A DNA stretch of 64,000 nucleotides from Paenilisteria newyorkensis (GCF_000766145.1 NZ_JNFB01000044.1:114267-178266); one strand, 5' to 3'; shown: positions 27,344-40,887, counted from the stretch's first letter. The notes: generated by a model from the letters alone, not told the origin. Program-made: numbers and translations.

Positions 27344-28537
27344 TTATTCTGATCGTAATGCATCAATTGGGCGTAATTTGGATGCTTTATTTGCTGGTGT
27401 AATACCAAAGATAACACCGATGAACATCGAGAATAGGAAGGCACCAATGATGGTTGATGCAGTAATTCCTGATGGTATACCTGCGATAGAGCCAAATGCA
27501 AGGGCCCCTGATACACCAATCGCGATTCCAATTAGACCACCGACAACACTAATAACGATAGATTCAATTAAGAACTGGGTTAGGATATCTCGTTTTTTTG
27601 CACCTAAGGCTTTGCGGATTCCAATTTCTCTCGTCCGCTCAGATACGGAGACTAACATGATGTTCATGATTCCAATACCACCGACAACAAGCGATATACC
27701 TGCAATGGCTCCAAGCGCTGTTGTAAGGGTCGAGCTGATCGTGTCAAACGCATTTAAGATTTCTTGCTGATTTATAACTTGATATGGCGCCGATTCACCA
27801 CTTGCTGAATCCGCCGCGTTATAGTCAAAGTGGATAGATAGGCGTGATTCTAACGTGTTAACAACGCGATCGACATCTTCTGCTGTGTTTGTTTCCACAT
27901 AAAACGTCCGGACATTTGTATCCTTCAACATACGTTGCGCCGCAGTTAGAGGCACAAATACTTGGTCGTCACTAGAACCCATCATCGACGCACCTTTTTC
28001 TTTAAGCACACCGACCACTTTATACGGCATGCCATTTACGCGGATATATTCTCCTATTGGATTTGAAAAACCGAATAAATCACTTGCTACATTCGGTCCG
28101 ATGACAGCAATTTTTTGTCCGTACTCGACATCAATCGGCAGCAAGAAGCGTCCTTTATCTAGCTTCAAGCCGCGAGCATCTTTATATTGCTCATTTGTAC
28201 CGATAAGCTTCAAGTCTTTTGATTTATAGTCAAATGTTGCCTTGACTTGTCCCGAGAGTTCAGGAGAAACGCTTTTGACGCCATCAATATTTTTATATTT
28301 CAGGACATCATCGTACGTAAATTTATCGTTGGGATTCGTCGATGTATTCATTACTGTCACCAAGTTCGAGCCCAGGTCTCCCATTTGGCTGTTGACTTGA
28401 TCCGTTACCCCCTTACCGAGCGATACTAGCAAAATAACCGATGATACCCCGATAATAATTCCTAGCATTGTCAGAAAGGAACGCATCTTACTTGTTTTTA
28501 GTTGCTTCCAGGCCATTTTCATACTTTGGCGGATCAT
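27344..28537 (-). CDS. ABC transporter permease, MacB/FtsX type
   Basis: 397 residues with the MacB layout: an N-terminal membrane helix (about 22-42), a large extracellular MacB_PCD domain, then three C-terminal helices with the FtsX domain (GGIGIMNIMLVSVSERTREI, GIRKALGAKKRDIL). Start overlaps the ATPase stop by four bases. With the adaptor and ATPase it forms an efflux system equivalent to lmo0193-0195 of L. monocytogenes; substrate unknown, peptides or antimicrobials being usual for the family. Confidence 0.93.
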   Translation of the reverse strand: MIRQSMKMAWKQLKTSKMRSFLTMLGIIIGVSSVILLVSLGKGVTDQVNSQMGDLGSNLVTVMNTSTNPNDKFTYDDVLKYKNIDGVKSVSPELSGQVKATFDYKSKDLKLIGTNEQYKDARGLKLDKGRFLLPIDVEYGQKIAVIGPNVASDLFGFSNPIGEYIRVNGMPYKVVGVLKEKGASMMGSSDDQVFVPLTAAQRMLKDTNVRTFYVETNTAEDVDRVVNTLESRLSIHFDYNAADSASGESAPYQVINQQEILNAFDTISSTLTTALGAIAGISLVVGGIGIMNIMLVSVSERTREIGIRKALGAKKRDILTQFLIESIVISVVGGLIGIAIGVSGALAFGSIAGIPSGITASTIIGAFLFSMFIGVIFGITPANKASKLRPIDALRSE

Positions 28538-29223
28538 TTTGCTACCCCCTCATTGAAAAGTTGACCGTCTTGAATTCGAATCGTTCTCGTTCCGTAATTC
28601 GCGATGTCAAGATCATGTGTAATCATTACGATTGTGTTGCCAGCCTGATTCAGCTCTTGCAAAATGCCCATAACTTCTTTCCCTGTTTTGGAATCAAGCG
28701 CTCCTGTTGGTTCATCAGCTAGCAAAATTTGCGGGTTAGCCGCAAGCGCACGTGCAATTGCGACACGTTGTTGTTGACCACCAGATAATTGTGTCGGCAA
28801 ATTACGTTTCTTATCTGTCAGCCCAACTTTGCGAAGACAATCTAGCGCGATTTCCTCTCTTTTTGCAACACCCATACCACCATAAATCAGCGGTAATTCG
28901 ACGTTCTCAAGCGCCGACAATTTCGTCAATAAATTAAACTGTTGAAAAATAAATCCGATTTTCTTATTACGAATAGCGGACAGTTTGTTATCGTTTAGCG
29001 TTGCCACATCGACACCGTCTAAATGATATTCACCAGAATCCGGCACATCTAAGCAACCAATCATGTTCATCAAGGTTGACTTACCAGAGCCAGAAGGTCC
29101 GACAATCGCTAAAAATTCGCCTTGTTCAACGGCAAGCGTCACATTGTCCAATGCTTTAAAAGTCTCGCCGCCAAGTGTATATGTTTTTGTTAAATTTCTC
29201 ATATCAATAAGTGGACTCGTCAT
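28534..29223 (-). CDS. ABC transporter ATP-binding protein, MacB/LolD type
   Basis: 229 residues with Walker A GPSGSGKST, Q-loop, signature LSGGQQQRVAIARAL and Walker B ILLADEPTGALD. Such short ATPases drive MacB-type permeases. ATG follows GGAGGTGATC. Middle gene of a three-gene leftward operon. Confidence 0.95.
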   Translation of the reverse strand: MTSPLIDMRNLTKTYTLGGETFKALDNVTLAVEQGEFLAIVGPSGSGKSTLMNMIGCLDVPDSGEYHLDGVDVATLNDNKLSAIRNKKIGFIFQQFNLLTKLSALENVELPLIYGGMGVAKREEIALDCLRKVGLTDKKRNLPTQLSGGQQQRVAIARALAANPQILLADEPTGALDSKTGKEVMGILQELNQAGNTIVMITHDLDIANYGTRTIRIQDGQLFNEGVAK

Positions 29224-29251
29224 GCGATCACCTCCTTGTTTGGTCTAGTTT

Positions 29252-29932
29252 TTAAAATCCTGGTTGTTGGGATGAGTTCGATTTCGTTGGCAAAATGACT
29301 TCATCGCCTTTTTCTAGACCTTTCGTGATCTCCATGTTATCTTCGTTGTGAAGCCCAGTCGTTACGTATTGTTTTACTTCTTTTGTCGTCTCATTTTTCC
29401 CTTTTTTAGGAACGAGCACATAATATTTACCGTCATCATTCTTCTGAACTGCTTCGATTGGAACGTATAACGCGTCTGCTTTTTCATCGACTAAAATAGA
29501 GGCGTCTGCTGTCATCCCTGATTTCAAATCTGTAGTATCATCAATCGAAATCGTTACTAAGAAAGAAGATACGCCGTTCATCACGGTTCCTTGTTCTGCG
29601 ATTTCCTTCACTTTACCTGTGTATGTTTTGTCGGGAACAGCCGTCACGGAAATCTTAGCTCCTTGGTCTTCCTTCACGTTTGGCACATCTAATTCGTCCA
29701 TTTGCACTTGCAACTCTAATTCTTTGTAGTCAGGCGCTTGTTGGTTTTGCGGAACAATAGCCCCCGTTGCTGTTGCGTTGATTTTCATGTCTCCTTGTTT
29801 CACTTTTGTCGTCACAAGGTCCTTCGTCGCTGTTGTATCTGATCCTGATTTAGATCCTAAAAATAATACTGCTCCCACTACGATTGCCGCGATAATCACG
29901 ATGGCAATCAACCATTTAATCCATTTCTTCAT
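29252..29932 (-). CDS. Efflux adaptor protein, short HlyD/MacA-like
   Basis: 226 residues from ATG 29932 (GGAAGGAG upstream). One N-terminal membrane helix (about 5-23), then a beta-barrel region (ISVTAVPDKTYTGKVKEIAE; DLKSGMTADASILVDEK) and a membrane-proximal domain. Compared with usual MacA-like adaptors (350-400 residues) the coiled-coil hairpin and most of the lipoyl domain are absent: the chain goes straight from GAIVPQNQQAPDYKELELQV to the barrel. First gene of the operon. Confidence 0.88.
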   Translation of the reverse strand: MKKWIKWLIAIVIIAAIVVGAVLFLGSKSGSDTTATKDLVTTKVKQGDMKINATATGAIVPQNQQAPDYKELELQVQMDELDVPNVKEDQGAKISVTAVPDKTYTGKVKEIAEQGTVMNGVSSFLVTISIDDTTDLKSGMTADASILVDEKADALYVPIEAVQKNDDGKYYVLVPKKGKNETTKEVKQYVTTGLHNEDNMEITKGLEKGDEVILPTKSNSSQQPGF

Positions 29933-30130
29933 GTGTGTTGCTCCTTCCAAATTAAGTAATTGTTTGTTAGCTCCCAGTATGTAGGCAAGCAATGCTAGAA
30001 AAAATTCACAAACATAAATATTCACTTACCGAAATGTTCATGCTCCTTCTACAAGTCCCTATTGTAGCATAGATAAAACCAAAACCAGTCATTCGGAGGT
30101 CGTATTTATCTGTTCATATTCCATTCATAT

Positions 30131-30180
30131 AAAAAAACTAGAACGCCAAAACAGCATGACTCGCTGCTCCAGATTCTAGT
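30131..30180 (-). terminator. Terminator of purR
   Basis: On the minus strand an outer pairing ACTAGAA/TTCTAGT encloses CAGC/GCTG and is followed by seven T residues. Confidence 0.65.
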
Positions 30181-30186
30181 CGTTCC

Positions 30187-31014
30187 TTATTGATTTGGGT
30201 AGTTAAAATAATTGCCTTCTACCACTTCGATTTGTTTCTCTTTGACATCTACATTCTTAATTTTCACTAAGGAAACATAGTCGTCCACCAAACGTTCTTC
30301 TGCATACTCTGACTCCACCAAAACACCGATACCGACTAATTTGGCATTGAACTCTTCTAGCAAGTTCTTCATCCCATTAATCGTTCCGCCGGCTTTCATG
30401 AAATCGTCCACAATGACAACGTTCGACCCTTCCGGTAAGCTGCGTTTTGACAGCTCCATTTTCTCGATACGCTTGCTCGAACCCGACACGTAGTTAATGC
30501 TAACCGTCGAGCCCTCTGTTACTTTACTGTCACGACGCACAATAACAAACGGGACATTCAGGTGTTCCGCCACGGCTTGCGCAATCGGAATACCCTTTGT
30601 CGCCACCGTCATAATCGCGTCGATTTTTTGCTTGTTAAATTTCGTCGCTAAAATTTTGCCGATTTGGCTTAGCGTCACGGGCTCACCAAGTAAATCCGAT
30701 AAGTATAGATAACCACCTGGGAGCAAACGATCAGGCTCAGCGATGCGATTACAGAGCGTCTGAACGAAATCCAGCACATCCGCGTTATCCGCAATCGAAA
30801 TGTATTTCACGCCACCAGCAGCGCCTGGAACGGTCTCAAGCGTACCGATGCCTCTATCTTCAAATGTTTTCTTTATAATAACCAAATCTTCGCTAATAGA
30901 TGATTTCGCAGAACTATAACGCTCAGCAAACAAAGTCAGTGGCACAAGTTTTCGTGGATGGCTCAGCAAAAACTGTGTCATATCAATCAAACGTTCACTA
31001 CGCCGAATTTTCAT
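30187..31014 (-). CDS. purR: Purine operon repressor PurR
   Basis: 275 residues from ATG 31014, after GAGGAGAAG. N-terminal winged helix (ERLIDMTQFLLSHPRKLVPL) and a C-terminal phosphoribosyltransferase-like domain with the PRPP loop NVVIVDDFMKAGGT. In Firmicutes it represses purine synthesis genes and is released by PRPP. Same position as in Bacillus, downstream of ispE. Confidence 0.96.
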   Translation of the reverse strand: MKIRRSERLIDMTQFLLSHPRKLVPLTLFAERYSSAKSSISEDLVIIKKTFEDRGIGTLETVPGAAGGVKYISIADNADVLDFVQTLCNRIAEPDRLLPGGYLYLSDLLGEPVTLSQIGKILATKFNKQKIDAIMTVATKGIPIAQAVAEHLNVPFVIVRRDSKVTEGSTVSINYVSGSSKRIEKMELSKRSLPEGSNVVIVDDFMKAGGTINGMKNLLEEFNAKLVGIGVLVESEYAEERLVDDYVSLVKIKNVDVKEKQIEVVEGNYFNYPNQ

Positions 31015-31165
31015 ATTGCTTCTTCTCCTCTTTTTAAAAATAGCTTTTCCAAACATTAGAACCTATTTCGCCCTTTTTGTACGTGTTTAACATCATTATA
31101 AAGGCTTTTTAGAGGAAAAGATAGTCATAGCCTGCTACTCAAAATCATCACTCGCTAGATTCCTC

Positions 31166-31906
31166 TTATTTCATAACCTCTTTAAAACTAACTACTTCGG
31201 CTCCAACTGATTTCAACGCTTCCTGCACCTCATCTGATGTTAGGAAAGTCAGCTCTTTGATTCGGTAATCCGTGTACGATGTCAAGCTGAGCAATGTTTC
31301 ATCGATAAACGCTGGGTGACACATAAATTCCAATGTCTCCGTGTCCTTCTCATGCGCCTTCACGACCTGCTTGACAACATCCGCCGTAATCCCATCCGCA
31401 TAAAATTGATCAGAAAAACGATCCGTGGTCGGAATGCCAGTATAGTCCGCATCATGCACAGAACGACGCAATCCAACTTGGTACTTTTTCGCTAATTTTT
31501 GCAACACAGGTAAAACGATAGGTTCGATTAAATGATGCGTATCAAAATGGGAGATGGTAATGCCGGCTGCGAGAATTTTTTCGATTTGGGCCGTGAACTC
31601 ACGCTCTACTTCATCAAAATCAATCGCATCCGCAGAACTTCTCAACACGTCTTGCGCGAGGAACTTCCCGGATTCAGCAGTAAGACTCGGAACATCCTTC
31701 AAAATCGGGCTACCAAACGTCAGCGTCAAATGCGCCCCGATATCGAGTCCCGGATTTTCTTTCGCTACCTCAGCGCCTAAATCGAACGCCGGTGAATTCG
31801 CGAGCATCGTGGTCGATTTTACAACACCATGTTTATACGCTTCCAAAATTCCGTAAACGACACCTTTTGACAAACCAAAATCATCCGCATTAAAAATAAC
31901 TTTCAT
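31166..31906 (-). CDS. ChbG/YdjC-type carbohydrate deacetylase
   Basis: 246 residues. The metal-binding residues of the YdjC fold are visible: VIFNADDFGLSKGV at the start (Asp pair), HFDTHHL (about 117-123) and FMCHPAFID near the C terminus. The family removes acetyl groups from chitobiose or related oligosaccharides. ATG 31906 preferred over the adjacent GTG 31909; GGAG precedes. It sits between ispE and purR, a position not occupied in Bacillus but filled in Listeria. Confidence 0.9.
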   Translation of the reverse strand: MKVIFNADDFGLSKGVVYGILEAYKHGVVKSTTMLANSPAFDLGAEVAKENPGLDIGAHLTLTFGSPILKDVPSLTAESGKFLAQDVLRSSADAIDFDEVEREFTAQIEKILAAGITISHFDTHHLIEPIVLPVLQKLAKKYQVGLRRSVHDADYTGIPTTDRFSDQFYADGITADVVKQVVKAHEKDTETLEFMCHPAFIDETLLSLTSYTDYRIKELTFLTSDEVQEALKSVGAEVVSFKEVMK

Positions 31907-31924
31907 CACTTCACGACTCCTTTA

Positions 31925-32788
31925 TCATTTTTCTTCTTGCCAAGGTCTAACTAAGTACACTTCCTCACAGAAGCCACGCAAGCCGTTATAGACGCGTTTC
32001 GCTCGAGAGTACTGTTTTACAAGGGCAAACACTGTCGGCCCGCTACCACTCATTAAAGCCGTATCTGCGCCAAACTCCAGCATCTTCTCTTTGATTCGCT
32101 TCACTTCTGGATGTTTCGCGAGCGTCACCGTCTCCAGCACGTTCCCAATATTATCACAAATCCCTTCAAAACTGCCATCTCGAATCGCCTGCACCATTCC
32201 AGCCGTATTCGGGTGCTCCACTTCGCCAACACGCAAATCACGGTAAACGCCAGGCGTCGAAACACTAATCGAAGGCTTGGCTAACACAATCCAGCAATTC
32301 GGCATCATCGGAAGTGGCTCAATAATCTCCCCACGACCAGTCGCAAGCGCCGTTCCACCGTACAAACAAAACGGGATATCCGATCCCAGTTCAGCACCTA
32401 AGTCCGCAAGCTCCTCAAGCGTCAACTGCAAATCCCACAGTTGGTTCAACCCCTTGAGCGCTGCAGCCGCGTCACTACTACCACCCGCAAGCCCAGCCGC
32501 AACTGGAATACTCTTATCGAGCGTTATCGCTACGCCCTGCTTCACTGAAAAGCGCTCCTTCAAAAGCGCCGCCGCCTGATACACCAGATTCCGCTTATCA
32601 TCCGGAATAAAGTGCGCCTTCACATCCAGTTTGATGACATCCTTCTCCAACAAAACTAACTGCAGACGATCCGCCAAGTCAATAGTCGTCATCACCATTT
32701 CAAGCTCATGATAATTATCTTTTCTCTTATATAGCGCATCCAATGACAAATTAATTTTCGCAGGTGCTTTCACATTTATTTTCATCAT
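31925..32788 (-). CDS. ispE: 4-diphosphocytidyl-2-C-methyl-D-erythritol kinase
   Basis: 287 residues with the GHMP kinase motifs: [10 protein letters not shown] at the start, the ATP loop [17 protein letters not shown], and [10 protein letters not shown] near the end. It phosphorylates CDP-methylerythritol in the non-mevalonate isoprenoid pathway. Start at ATG 32788 (AAAGG upstream); a second ATG follows immediately. The longer frame upstream lacks a ribosome binding site. Confidence 0.95.
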   Translation of the reverse strand: MMKINVKAPAKINLSLDALYKRKDNYHELEMVMTTIDLADRLQLVLLEKDVIKLDVKAHFIPDDKRNLVYQAAALLKERFSVKQGVAITLDKSIPVAAGLAGGSSDAAAALKGLNQLWDLQLTLEELADLGAELGSDIPFCLYGGTALATGRGEIIEPLPMMPNCWIVLAKPSISVSTPGVYRDLRVGEVEHPNTAGMVQAIRDGSFEGICDNIGNVLETVTLAKHPEVKRIKEKMLEFGADTALMSGSGPTVFALVKQYSRAKRVYNGLRGFCEEVYLVRPWQEEK

Positions 32789-33118
32789 TTCTACAGCCTT
32801 TCTCAGGGAACATCCATCGTTCACCCCAAAGTAATAAAGTAGGTGATTTTGCCTGACTTCAAATTTGGTCACAGCTCCTCAAATCTTCTTTGTTTATTCT
32901 ACCATAGCAAAGCCTAAATATGTACTCCAAACTCGAAAAGACTTCTGAGCATACTGTAAAAACAGGAAGACTAGATCCATTTCGAAGCTTACTCAAGATG
33001 TGACCAGATAACGCCAATCATTCTTTTTTCGCGTAATACGTACATTCTGCTTTACACAAATCGAGCGCTTGTCGCCGATTTATCCGTTATAGGCTCAACA
33101 TCCACAGACAATCAAAAA
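32789..33118. other. Intergenic region between ispE and veg
   Basis: About 330 bases. Apart from repeat fragment D (33046-33102) I see only an AT-rich stretch upstream of ispE that may hold its promoter, without a convincing -35/-10 pair. Confidence 0.5.
33046..33102 (-). repeat. Dispersed repeat, fragment D
   Basis: The sequence CTGCTTTACACAAAT...CGCTTGTCGCCGATTTA...TAGGCTCAAC matches fragment E at 41.3 kb (on the opposite strand) along about 55 bases, and its GCTTGYCGCCGATTTA block matches the right end of copy A (10024-10039). Confidence 0.6.
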
Positions 33119-33138
33119 ACCAGCCAAAGTTGGCTGGT
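33113..33138 (-). terminator. Terminator of veg
   Basis: Nine-bp perfect stem ACCAGCCAA with TTGGCTGGT, loop of two or three, followed by TTTTTT on the minus strand. Confidence 0.8.
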
Positions 33139-33154
33139 CTTGAGATATTAGTGA

Positions 33155-33415
33155 TTAAAGTGCTAATTCTTTACTTACATCATCTGTAAAGTCTAATTCC
33201 ACAGTGTCTGTTAAAATGTCCGTATAACTATAGGATACTCTTTCGAAATTGTTCTCGTCTTGATCTAATTCAACAACAAAAACAGCTGGATAAGTTTCAG
33301 CTAAAACGCCACAACGCTCGATTGTTTTCTTACGTCCGCCGTTAGCTTTCAAAGTTAGTCTTGTTCCAAGTCTGGATTCAAGATTTTGTTTGATGCTTGC
33401 AATAGTTTTTGACAT
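33155..33415 (-). CDS. veg: Veg family protein
   Basis: 86 residues, exactly the family length, from ATG 33415 after GAGGTGGGGG. Sequence [17 protein letters not shown] and [16 protein letters not shown] are typical. In Bacillus Veg is a very highly expressed small protein linked to biofilm control. A near-consensus promoter lies just upstream. Confidence 0.96.
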   Translation of the reverse strand: MSKTIASIKQNLESRLGTRLTLKANGGRKKTIERCGVLAETYPAVFVVELDQDENNFERVSYSYTDILTDTVELDFTDDVSKELAL

Positions 33416-33441
33416 TTTGTACCCCCACCTCACTAAATTCC

Positions 33442-33470
33442 ATTATAGCACAACGGGGGCTGAAAATCAA
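33442..33470 (-). promoter_or_regulatory. veg promoter
   Basis: On the minus strand TTGATT (33465-33470), 17 bases, TATAAT (33442-33447), with a TGC extension before the -10. Close to consensus, as expected for this classically strong promoter. Confidence 0.85.
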
Positions 33471-33539
33471 TAAACAAATATTTTAACAGCGAAATGCCTC
33501 TGTGTCAACCACTAAGATCAGCTTTTTATCATTTTTTCG

Positions 33540-34989
<1,450 letters not shown>

Positions 34990-35053
34990 ACAAAACGTCC
35001 CTTCTCTTAATCAGTTCTTCTATCATACCATAAAATTCGAAAAAGCAGAACCC

Positions 35054-35098
35054 GCAAAAAAAGCAGGAAGAACACCATTTCTGGTATGCTTCCTGCTT
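35054..35098 (-). terminator. Terminator of yabE
   Basis: Stem AAGCAGGAAG with CTTCCTGCTT around a loop of about 18 bases, followed by TTTTTTG on the minus strand. Confidence 0.8.
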
Positions 35099-35109
35099 TG
35101 TATGAATTC

Positions 35110-36369
35110 TTAATCTAAAATGGTTACCGTAACTTGACGGCGTCCCCATGTGTAACATTGGCTTTCGTCTGCAAAATAAACGTCTACGATATTGCCTTTA
35201 ATCGCGCCACCAGTATCTCCTGCAATTGCTTCTCCGTAACCTGATACGTAGACTCTAGAGCCTAATGGAATCACGCTTGGATCTACCGCAACTACTTTTA
35301 AACCTGGGTTTGCTGTTAAGTTAATACCTGTCGCCGTTGTACCGCCACCTGAATACGCTGTTGATTCCATCGTGAACGTTTTACCGCCTGATGATGGTTT
35401 ACTGCTTACTTTGGAAGCGCTACTGTTAGAAGATGATGCACTCGATGTTGTAGCTTTTTTAGAAGATTTAGCTGGGGCATTGCTGATTGCAGTTACCACT
35501 GGCTCTTCTTTTGTACCACGAACAATGATTTTATCTTCTGGTTTTGCTGTTACTTGTTCTGCAAGGAGTTTGCGTTGTTTTTCTTTACCGTTCTCGATAA
35601 CAACATCATACTTGGCTACTTTCTCGCCAGCCTTCCCTGGTTGTACTACTTTTTCTTCTCCTTTTTCAAGGGAAGCATCTTCTTTTACTACGGTTTTGAA
35701 AGCGACTTTAGATTTCTTTTCGTCGGTTTTCTTGTCTACATATGTAACAACAACCGTCATATTTGGAGTAAGTTTCGCCGTTTTTGCTGGCAATACTTTA
35801 TCGTGAGCGTCTAATTTAATTTTCTTCTCTGCTAATAAATCTGCTACTGTGTCTTTTGTTGTCCACGTGACTTCTTTTTTCGGTCCATTTTGAATAGCTA
35901 GAGCGACAGCGCGGTCGATTTTAACTTCCATGTTTGCTGTTACTTTGTCATTCAATGAAACGTTTAAAGCATCTTGCGGACGTGTCGTAATATTTTCATC
36001 CTTCAGTACTTCGGCAACTGTATCTTTTGTTGTCCATACACTTGCTTCTTTACCTTCGTCATTAATTGTCACTTGTTTCGCTGGAATGTAAGCAATCTTC
36101 ATTCCGTCTTTTACAGCTGTATTTTTGGAATAAGACAATTCGTCATGTTTTCCAATTTTTACACCTTCGTCATTTAATACTTCTCCAACTGTTTTTGCGT
36201 GCGTGCTAACTTTTGTAACCTCGCCTGCTTTTACAATCGTGATATCGTTTTTAGTTCCCTCGAAAACGAAATAAAAAACCAAAGCTATGACAATAACAAA
36301 CGCGCCAATCATAATTGGTAAACGCCATTTTGATTTCTGGCTTGCGTTACTGCTAGTTTCCATGGTCAT
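35110..36369 (-). CDS. yabE: YabE-type resuscitation-promoting-factor-like wall hydrolase (DUF348-G5-3D)
   Basis: 419 residues: one membrane helix/signal (about 17-38), three DUF348 repeats (about 45-215, each with VGEVLNDEGV- or VAEVLKDENI-like text), a G5 domain (about 215-290), a Ser/Lys linker, and a C-terminal 3D domain with ESTAYSGGGTTATG and the Asp-rich end (AVDPSVIPLGSRVYV; GDTGGAIKGN). The 3D domain is the muralytic part. Homologues cleave peptidoglycan and aid growth resumption. A strong promoter lies just upstream. Confidence 0.93.
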   Translation of the reverse strand: MTMETSSNASQKSKWRLPIMIGAFVIVIALVFYFVFEGTKNDITIVKAGEVTKVSTHAKTVGEVLNDEGVKIGKHDELSYSKNTAVKDGMKIAYIPAKQVTINDEGKEASVWTTKDTVAEVLKDENITTRPQDALNVSLNDKVTANMEVKIDRAVALAIQNGPKKEVTWTTKDTVADLLAEKKIKLDAHDKVLPAKTAKLTPNMTVVVTYVDKKTDEKKSKVAFKTVVKEDASLEKGEEKVVQPGKAGEKVAKYDVVIENGKEKQRKLLAEQVTAKPEDKIIVRGTKEEPVVTAISNAPAKSSKKATTSSASSSNSSASKVSSKPSSGGKTFTMESTAYSGGGTTATGINLTANPGLKVVAVDPSVIPLGSRVYVSGYGEAIAGDTGGAIKGNIVDVYFADESQCYTWGRRQVTVTILD

Positions 36370-36399
36370 GTATTTCTCCCCTTTCTAACTTCTGTTGTG

Positions 36400-36429
36400 A
36401 TTATATACGGGGGACGAAAGAACTGTCAA
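36400..36429 (-). promoter_or_regulatory. yabE promoter
   Basis: On the minus strand TTGACA (36424-36429), 18-base spacer, TATAAT (36400-36405), both hexamers perfect. The remainder of the gap to tatD (36430-36665) shows no ORF or clear hairpin. Confidence 0.75.
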
Positions 36430-36665
36430 CGAATTATCAAAAATAGGTGTCTAGACCAAATGCAATGACTTTATCGTTGGTATAGAGCCATTGTAAAACC
36501 TTTTCATTACATTCCGTGTCTAATGTGTCAGTTATATTTCAGGGAATTCAGCCTCTAGTCGTAGGCATAATAGCGCGGGTTTTTAAAGATTTCTTAAATT
36601 TTATTTTTCGCTTGCTTAAGATTCCGTTACAGAGTTCAGGTATTGTTACAGTTTGATGACAAAAA

Positions 36666-37433
36666 TCAGCTTAATCGGAATAGCCTATTTGCATTTTCTG
36701 TTGTGTAGCGGGCGATTTCCTCATATTTCAGTTCTTTTAATTCTGCGACCTTTTCGGCAACAAGCTTGACGTAACTCGGTTCATTTCTTTTACCGCGATT
36801 TGGGTGCGGAGCGAGATATGGAGCGTCAGTTTCGATTAAAATCTTGTCTAACGGTACAGATTCTGCTGCAATTTTTGGTAATTTTGCGTTTTTAAAGGTA
36901 ACTGTGCCGCCGAATGAGATGTAGAAATTCATTGCTAAACACGCTTCCATTACCTCTACGGTTTCGCCAAAACAGTGCATGATTCCGCCAACTTCTGACG
37001 CGTTTTCTTCTTGCAAAATACGAACGACATCTTCTGTTGCTTCCCGATTATGAATCACGATTGGAAGTTGTACTTCTTTTGCTAATCTGATTTGCTGACG
37101 GAAGACCTCAAACTGAGTTTCTTTTGGTGACGTATCCCAATGATAATCCAATCCCATTTCGCCGAGCGCGACAACTTTCGGATTTTTGGCTAGTTCGCGT
37201 AACCATTCTAGTTTTTCTGGAGTAAAAGTGATTGCGTCTGTTGGGTGCCATCCGACAATGAGGTAAATAAAATCATATTTATCGGCAAGTTCCAGCGCGC
37301 GATTGATTGTTTCTTCATTAAAACCGACGACCGCCATGCGCGAAACATCATTTTCCTTGGCACGTGTGATAACCTCTTCAAGATCTTCGTTAAATGCGTC
37401 ATCATTTAAGTGCACATGTGTATCAAAAAGCAT
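36666..37433 (-). CDS. tatD: TatD family metal-dependent DNase
   Basis: 255 residues of the TIM-barrel amidohydrolase type: LFDTHVHLND at the N terminus, GEMGLDYHWD, VIHNREA, HCFGE, and ETDAPYLAPHPNRG at the end, together the metal ligands of the family. Acts as a 3'-5' DNase. Same position as yabD in Bacillus, downstream of metG. Confidence 0.95.
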   Translation of the reverse strand: MLFDTHVHLNDDAFNEDLEEVITRAKENDVSRMAVVGFNEETINRALELADKYDFIYLIVGWHPTDAITFTPEKLEWLRELAKNPKVVALGEMGLDYHWDTSPKETQFEVFRQQIRLAKEVQLPIVIHNREATEDVVRILQEENASEVGGIMHCFGETVEVMEACLAMNFYISFGGTVTFKNAKLPKIAAESVPLDKILIETDAPYLAPHPNRGKRNEPSYVKLVAEKVAELKELKYEEIARYTTENANRLFRLS

Positions 37434-37623
37434 TTTTATCCCTCATTTCTTTATTTTTAACGCGTGAATGTCAGCTTTCTTCTATATAATAATACAACTG
37501 CTTTTCCTATTTTGTGAATGTGTCGTATTACTATAGAAGAAAGTCGTTTTTTTAGTCGTTTAATCTACCTTTTTAATAACATCGTATGTTGCTGGTGCTT
37601 GTTTATTCGCTAAGTAAGATTCG

Positions 37624-37658
37624 AAAAAAGTGAGGTGAGTTCCTAGGAAACCCACCTC
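37624..37658 (-). terminator. Terminator of metG
   Basis: Hairpin GAGGTGGGTTTCC with GGAACTCACCTC (imperfect), followed by ACTTTTTTC on the minus strand. The 175 bases from there to tatD hold no ORF. Confidence 0.7.
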
Positions 37659-37665
37659 GTTGTTA

Positions 37666-39690
<2,025 letters not shown>

Positions 39691-39726
39691 TCAGTTTTTC
39701 CGGTGTTAAATTCACAATTACCTTCT

Positions 39727-39735
39727 ATTATATCA
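39727..39735 (-). promoter_or_regulatory. metG extended -10 promoter
   Basis: TGATATAAT on the minus strand; the -35 region is weak. Confidence 0.45.
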
Positions 39736-39818
39736 TTTTCTACGCAAAACAAAATACCGCAAGCCCGAAAAATTTGAAAAAGACAGCACAGAATGTTATC
39801 CCGTACTGCCAAATTTCA

Positions 39819-40667
39819 CTATTTTGTGAGACCAATCATGAAACCACCGGCACTGACTAGAATAATTCCGATGATAACTAAGATAAGTTCGCGTTTCGTT
39901 TTTTTCTCGCCTAGAAGGAGAATTCCGCCTAGCGTTGAAATGACGACGCCCATTTGCGAAAGTGAAAAGCTAATCGCGACGCCAATCACCGTGTTAGAAA
40001 TAAGTAACGCTAAATTCCCGATACTCCAAATTAAACCTGGAATAATGCTGAGCCATGTTTCTTTTAAAAAGAAGGTTTTGCGATCTTTAAACGAGAACAC
40101 AACAGCCGCGACGACCATCCCAACAGCCTGCGGTAGAATCGCTTCCCAACCGCTGATATCGAATGCTTTTAGAATGACAACATAGGCGACGTAGCCAAGC
40201 GAAGAAACAATAAGCGCGACCATGCCTTGCTTCATATTGCTGCCTTTCGATTTATGCTGCTGATAGGATGTTAGCGAAATCCCGACGATAATGAAGAATA
40301 ACGCCGAAAATCCAAGTACTAGTTTTGCCGTCGTTCCCCATTCTTGAAATACGAATACACCAAACAGCGAAGTCCCAACGAGTTGCATCCCGGTTGATAG
40401 CGGCATCGCTTTGGAAACACCAATATGCGTAAATGCGCGGAATTGGTTCAGTTGCCCAACGGTCCAGAAAATCCCCGATACAAAGCTCACCAATAAAATC
40501 GTGACGGTAAATTGTGGCGTAGAATAGAAATACATCCCAATCGCAAAAATAAGCGCACCGAACGTTACCCCAAGCGTTTGTTGATATGGCTTCCCACCAA
40601 TTTTTGAAACAATGAGTGGCATTATCCCCCACATCACTGCTGGAATGAGCGCAATTAAAATATCCAT
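39819..40667 (-). CDS. GRP-type sugar uptake protein (GlcU family)
   Basis: 282 residues with ten predicted membrane helices and the drug/metabolite transporter superfamily fold. The N terminus [20 protein letters not shown] and [20 protein letters not shown] are typical for GlcU/RhaT-like glucose or ribose porters. ATG 40667 follows GGAG. Single gene; L. monocytogenes has an orthologue (lmo0176) near metG. Exact sugar not readable. Confidence 0.88.
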   Translation of the reverse strand: MDILIALIPAVMWGIMPLIVSKIGGKPYQQTLGVTFGALIFAIGMYFYSTPQFTVTILLVSFVSGIFWTVGQLNQFRAFTHIGVSKAMPLSTGMQLVGTSLFGVFVFQEWGTTAKLVLGFSALFFIIVGISLTSYQQHKSKGSNMKQGMVALIVSSLGYVAYVVILKAFDISGWEAILPQAVGMVVAAVVFSFKDRKTFFLKETWLSIIPGLIWSIGNLALLISNTVIGVAISFSLSQMGVVISTLGGILLLGEKKTKRELILVIIGIILVSAGGFMIGLTK

Positions 40668-40887
40668 CAAAAAACTCCTCTCAAATCTGTAAAATCATCC
40701 ATCTAAGCTAAAGAAGCAAAATTTGCAATTGTAGAACTTTTATATCACAAATAGCGCCCCAACTAGGTTTATACCCTTTTTTTGAAACGATAATCATTTT
40801 TTTTGTATTTATTGATATTTTCGTCTAGCTTTTCTAGGAAATTCTTGGTATTATAGGTAATAGACCAAAGAGTTAGGAGGTAAGAAT

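Noticed and set aside
27091..27531. A 146-codon leftward ORF at the 3' end of the ABC permease
   Set aside because: It overlaps the permease in another frame and then runs through the terminator into AT-rich DNA; no start signal or recognisable domain.
35038..35110. Possible extra gene between rnmV and yabE
   Set aside because: The only frame there (34967-35158) covers the yabE terminator and its coding end; no support.
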